Shown piece by piece: positions 62,571 to 64,000 of a DNA stretch of 64,000 bases. A program made the position numbers and the translations under genes. The notes beneath the pieces were generated by a model. The model was given only the letters and a program-made list of their open reading frames with translations. It was not told the origin of the DNA and did no database searches. The stretch comes from Pseudomonas paracarnis (GTDB lineage: Bacteria; Pseudomonadota; Gammaproteobacteria; Pseudomonadales; Pseudomonadaceae). Each line of letters starts with the position of its first letter. Position 1 is the stretch's first letter. The stretch lies in the NCBI RefSeq assembly GCF_904063055.1, contig NZ_CAJFCN010000009.1:172057-236056 (forward strand), in the 5' to 3' direction.

Positions 62571-63850
62571 TGATTCGACGCTCCTGGCGGTATGTATTGG
62601 CTTTAGTGGTGCTGCTTGCGCTGATCGCGGCGGGTGGCTTCTGGTACTGGAACCGCCCCGCCCCGCAACCGACTCTGGAGCACTTGCCCCAGGCCGACGG
62701 TTCGGTAATGACCCGCGTAACCCCGGCCAGCACCGCAAAAGCCCGCGTGGCCGTGGCGGTGATGGCCGACGAAACCTTGACCGACAGCCAACTGATTGCC
62801 CTGAGCCAGGGCGGTGCTGCGCAACTGGTTCAGGTGGTGCTGCCCAAGGATGACTGCGCACTGCAGGAAAAAGCCCTGCAAGGCGCCCTGGCCCAGCTCA
62901 AAGGCCCGGCAACCCTGGTCAGCGGCATCGGCCCTGGCGCCGCACTCGCCTGGCGCTGGCTGGCCACCCAGAACGACGACAAGGCCAACGCCATCTCCGT
63001 GGGCTTCGCCCTGAAACAGGAAGGCTGCAACGACCCGCTGCCGAAAACCGCCGCCCATGGCAGCTGGCTGGTGGCGTGGAACGATAACCCCGACGATGAA
63101 AGCGCCAGTTTCGTACGTGACACACCGCGCGCTACTACCAGCATCAGCGACTACGACATTCATTACCCACAGGTGCTGAATAACGAACTGCGCAAGCAAC
63201 TGGTCGGTTCGGACAACGGCGGCCTGGCGATTCCGGTGGTGGAAGTGCCTGCTGGCCAAGCCAAGGACACCGTGACCCTATTCCTCTCCGGTGACGGCGG
63301 CTGGCGCGACCTGGACCGCGACGTGGCGGGCGAGATGGCGAAGATCGGCTACCCGGTGGTGGGCATCGACACCCTGCGCTACTACTGGCAGCACAAGACG
63401 CCGGAGCAAAGCGCCAAGGACCTCACCGAGCTGATGCAACACTACCGGCAAAAGTGGGGCACCAAGCGCTTCGTGCTGACCGGTTACTCGTTCGGCGCCG
63501 ACGTATTGCCGGCCATCTACAACCGTATGCCAGAGAACGAACAGCAACGGGTGGACGCGATCATCCTGCTGGCCTTCGCCCGTACCGGCAGCTTTGAAAT
63601 CGAAGTGGAAGGCTGGCTGGGCAACGCCGGCAAAGAAGCCGCCACCGGCCCGGAAATGGCCAAGCTGCCGCCTGAGAAAGTCGTGTGCATCTACGGCGCC
63701 GAAGAAGTCGACGAGAGTGGCTGCACCGACAAGACCGCCGTGGGCGAAGCCATGAAGCTGCCGGGCGGGCATCACTTCGATGAGAACTACCCGGCGCTGG
63801 CCAAGCGGTTGGTGGATATTATCGTCAAGCATCAGGCCAAAGCCGAATAA
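62570..63850 (+). CDS. AcvB/VirJ family aminoacyl-PG hydrolase
   Basis: A 426-residue periplasmic serine hydrolase with an N-terminal membrane/signal segment (residues 8-26). The C-terminal alpha/beta-hydrolase half has 'LFLSGDGGWRDLD' near residue 243 and nucleophile elbow GYSFGAD near 308. In P. aeruginosa the corresponding protein (PA0919) hydrolyses alanyl-PG made by MprF, so the two would set the level of the modified lipid. Its start overlaps the mprF stop by 1 nt (TGATG). Confidence 0.9.
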   Translation: MIRRSWRYVLALVVLLALIAAGGFWYWNRPAPQPTLEHLPQADGSVMTRVTPASTAKARVAVAVMADETLTDSQLIALSQGGAAQLVQVVLPKDDCALQEKALQGALAQLKGPATLVSGIGPGAALAWRWLATQNDDKANAISVGFALKQEGCNDPLPKTAAHGSWLVAWNDNPDDESASFVRDTPRATTSISDYDIHYPQVLNNELRKQLVGSDNGGLAIPVVEVPAGQAKDTVTLFLSGDGGWRDLDRDVAGEMAKIGYPVVGIDTLRYYWQHKTPEQSAKDLTELMQHYRQKWGTKRFVLTGYSFGADVLPAIYNRMPENEQQRVDAIILLAFARTGSFEIEVEGWLGNAGKEAATGPEMAKLPPEKVVCIYGAEEVDESGCTDKTAVGEAMKLPGGHHFDENYPALAKRLVDIIVKHQAKAE

Positions 63851-63873
63851 CTCCAGCTTAACCTAAGACCCAA

Positions 63874-63881
63874 TGTGGGAG
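63874..63881. repeat. REP stub at the left end of the IS element
   Basis: TGTGGGAG is the start of a REP core; the continuation is replaced by ATTCTATGGTTGAGG, the end of the IS110-like element. Confidence 0.6.
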
Positions 63882-64000
63882 ATTCTATGGTTGAGGGGCA
63901 ACCCTCAACCAACTTTTGGCTGATATTCGCTTTGCCCTTTCAGCAGAGCGAACACCACCCTAGCAAGCTTGCGGGCCAGTATTACCAGCGCCTGTGTGGT
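63882..64000. mobile_element. IS110-family insertion sequence, left end (cut by the window)
   Basis: The end contains a perfect 9-bp palindrome with a 4-nt loop, GGTTGAGGG / CCCTCAACC (63889-63910), followed by the 3' end of a transposase gene on the minus strand. It appears to start inside a REP. Confidence 0.65.
63905..64000 (-). CDS. IS110-family transposase, C-terminal fragment
   Basis: The minus strand encodes a final 31 residues ending 'LARVVFALLKGQSEYQPKVG' (cited in part) before the stop at 63905-63907. This matches the usual C-terminus of IS110-family DEDD transposases. The rest lies beyond the window, so completeness is unknown. Confidence 0.7.
   Translation of the reverse strand, partial: TTQALVILARKLARVVFALLKGQSEYQPKVG

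Overview
The window reads as a chromosomal segment of a Pseudomonas of the P. fluorescens group. The support is high GC, gene order that matches Pseudomonas neighbourhoods I know (pyk / ferredoxin reductase / class I fumarase; gapA / edd-glk-gltR-gtrS; colRS / orf222-inaA; mprF-virJ), and many copies of the Pseudomonas-type REP sequence with core GTGGGAGCTGGCTTGCC. It is mostly core genome: no prophage, CRISPR array or large island is visible. The only transposase is the tail of an IS110-family gene at the right edge. Names and functions come from reading the sequence and from family knowledge; no database search was run.

Layout. 0-8.3 kb: sbcB, then a tightly overlapping six-gene cluster (RDD, SpoIIM-like, DUF4129, DUF4350, MoxR ATPase, DUF58). 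8.4-14 kb: PilZ protein, small lipoprotein, pyk, ferredoxin reductase, class I fumarase. 14-19.2 kb: a repeat-rich gap, then a DctB/DctD-type two-component system and an alpha-ketoglutarate-permease-like transporter whose upstream region carries a sigma-54 promoter and two upstream dyads. 19.3-22 kb: flavin reductase, two small genes and a divergent AraC regulator with three similar operator-like sites. 22-28.5 kb: the glucose/Entner-Doudoroff block gtrS, gltR, glk, edd and divergent gapA, with two HexR-type operators. 28.6-33.6 kb: a heme-uptake surface-signalling locus (Fur box, ECF sigma factor, FecR, TonB receptor, heme oxygenase). 33.8-37.2 kb: YbaN-like protein, chemoreceptor, nitroreductase. 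37.3-41 kb: di-heme oxidoreductase, imelysin-like protein and DUF1513 protein, probably iron-linked. 41-47.9 kb: the ColRS system with two target transcription units that share a ColR-like box at nearly the same distance from their start codons. 48-53 kb: groESL, fxsA, hugZ, a DUF481 protein and an alkyltransferase-like protein. 53.4-64 kb: ampG, proS, a lipoprotein, dinB, two initiator tRNAs, mprF-virJ and the IS110 fragment.

How the parts work together. Central carbon genes (glk, edd, gapA, pyk, fumarase) surround dicarboxylate and glucose sensing systems. Envelope functions recur: ColRS with its lipid A/LPS-linked targets, the LTA-synthase-like protein plus PAP2 phosphatase, MprF/VirJ lipid aminoacylation, and AmpG cell-wall recycling. 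Heme and iron handling is present in the ECF-TonB-HemO locus, the imelysin operon and hugZ.

The best candidates for something less described are the regulatory architectures (sigma-54 promoter with UAS, AraC triple operator, paired ColR boxes), the six-gene MoxR cluster, and the nested families of palindromic repeats.
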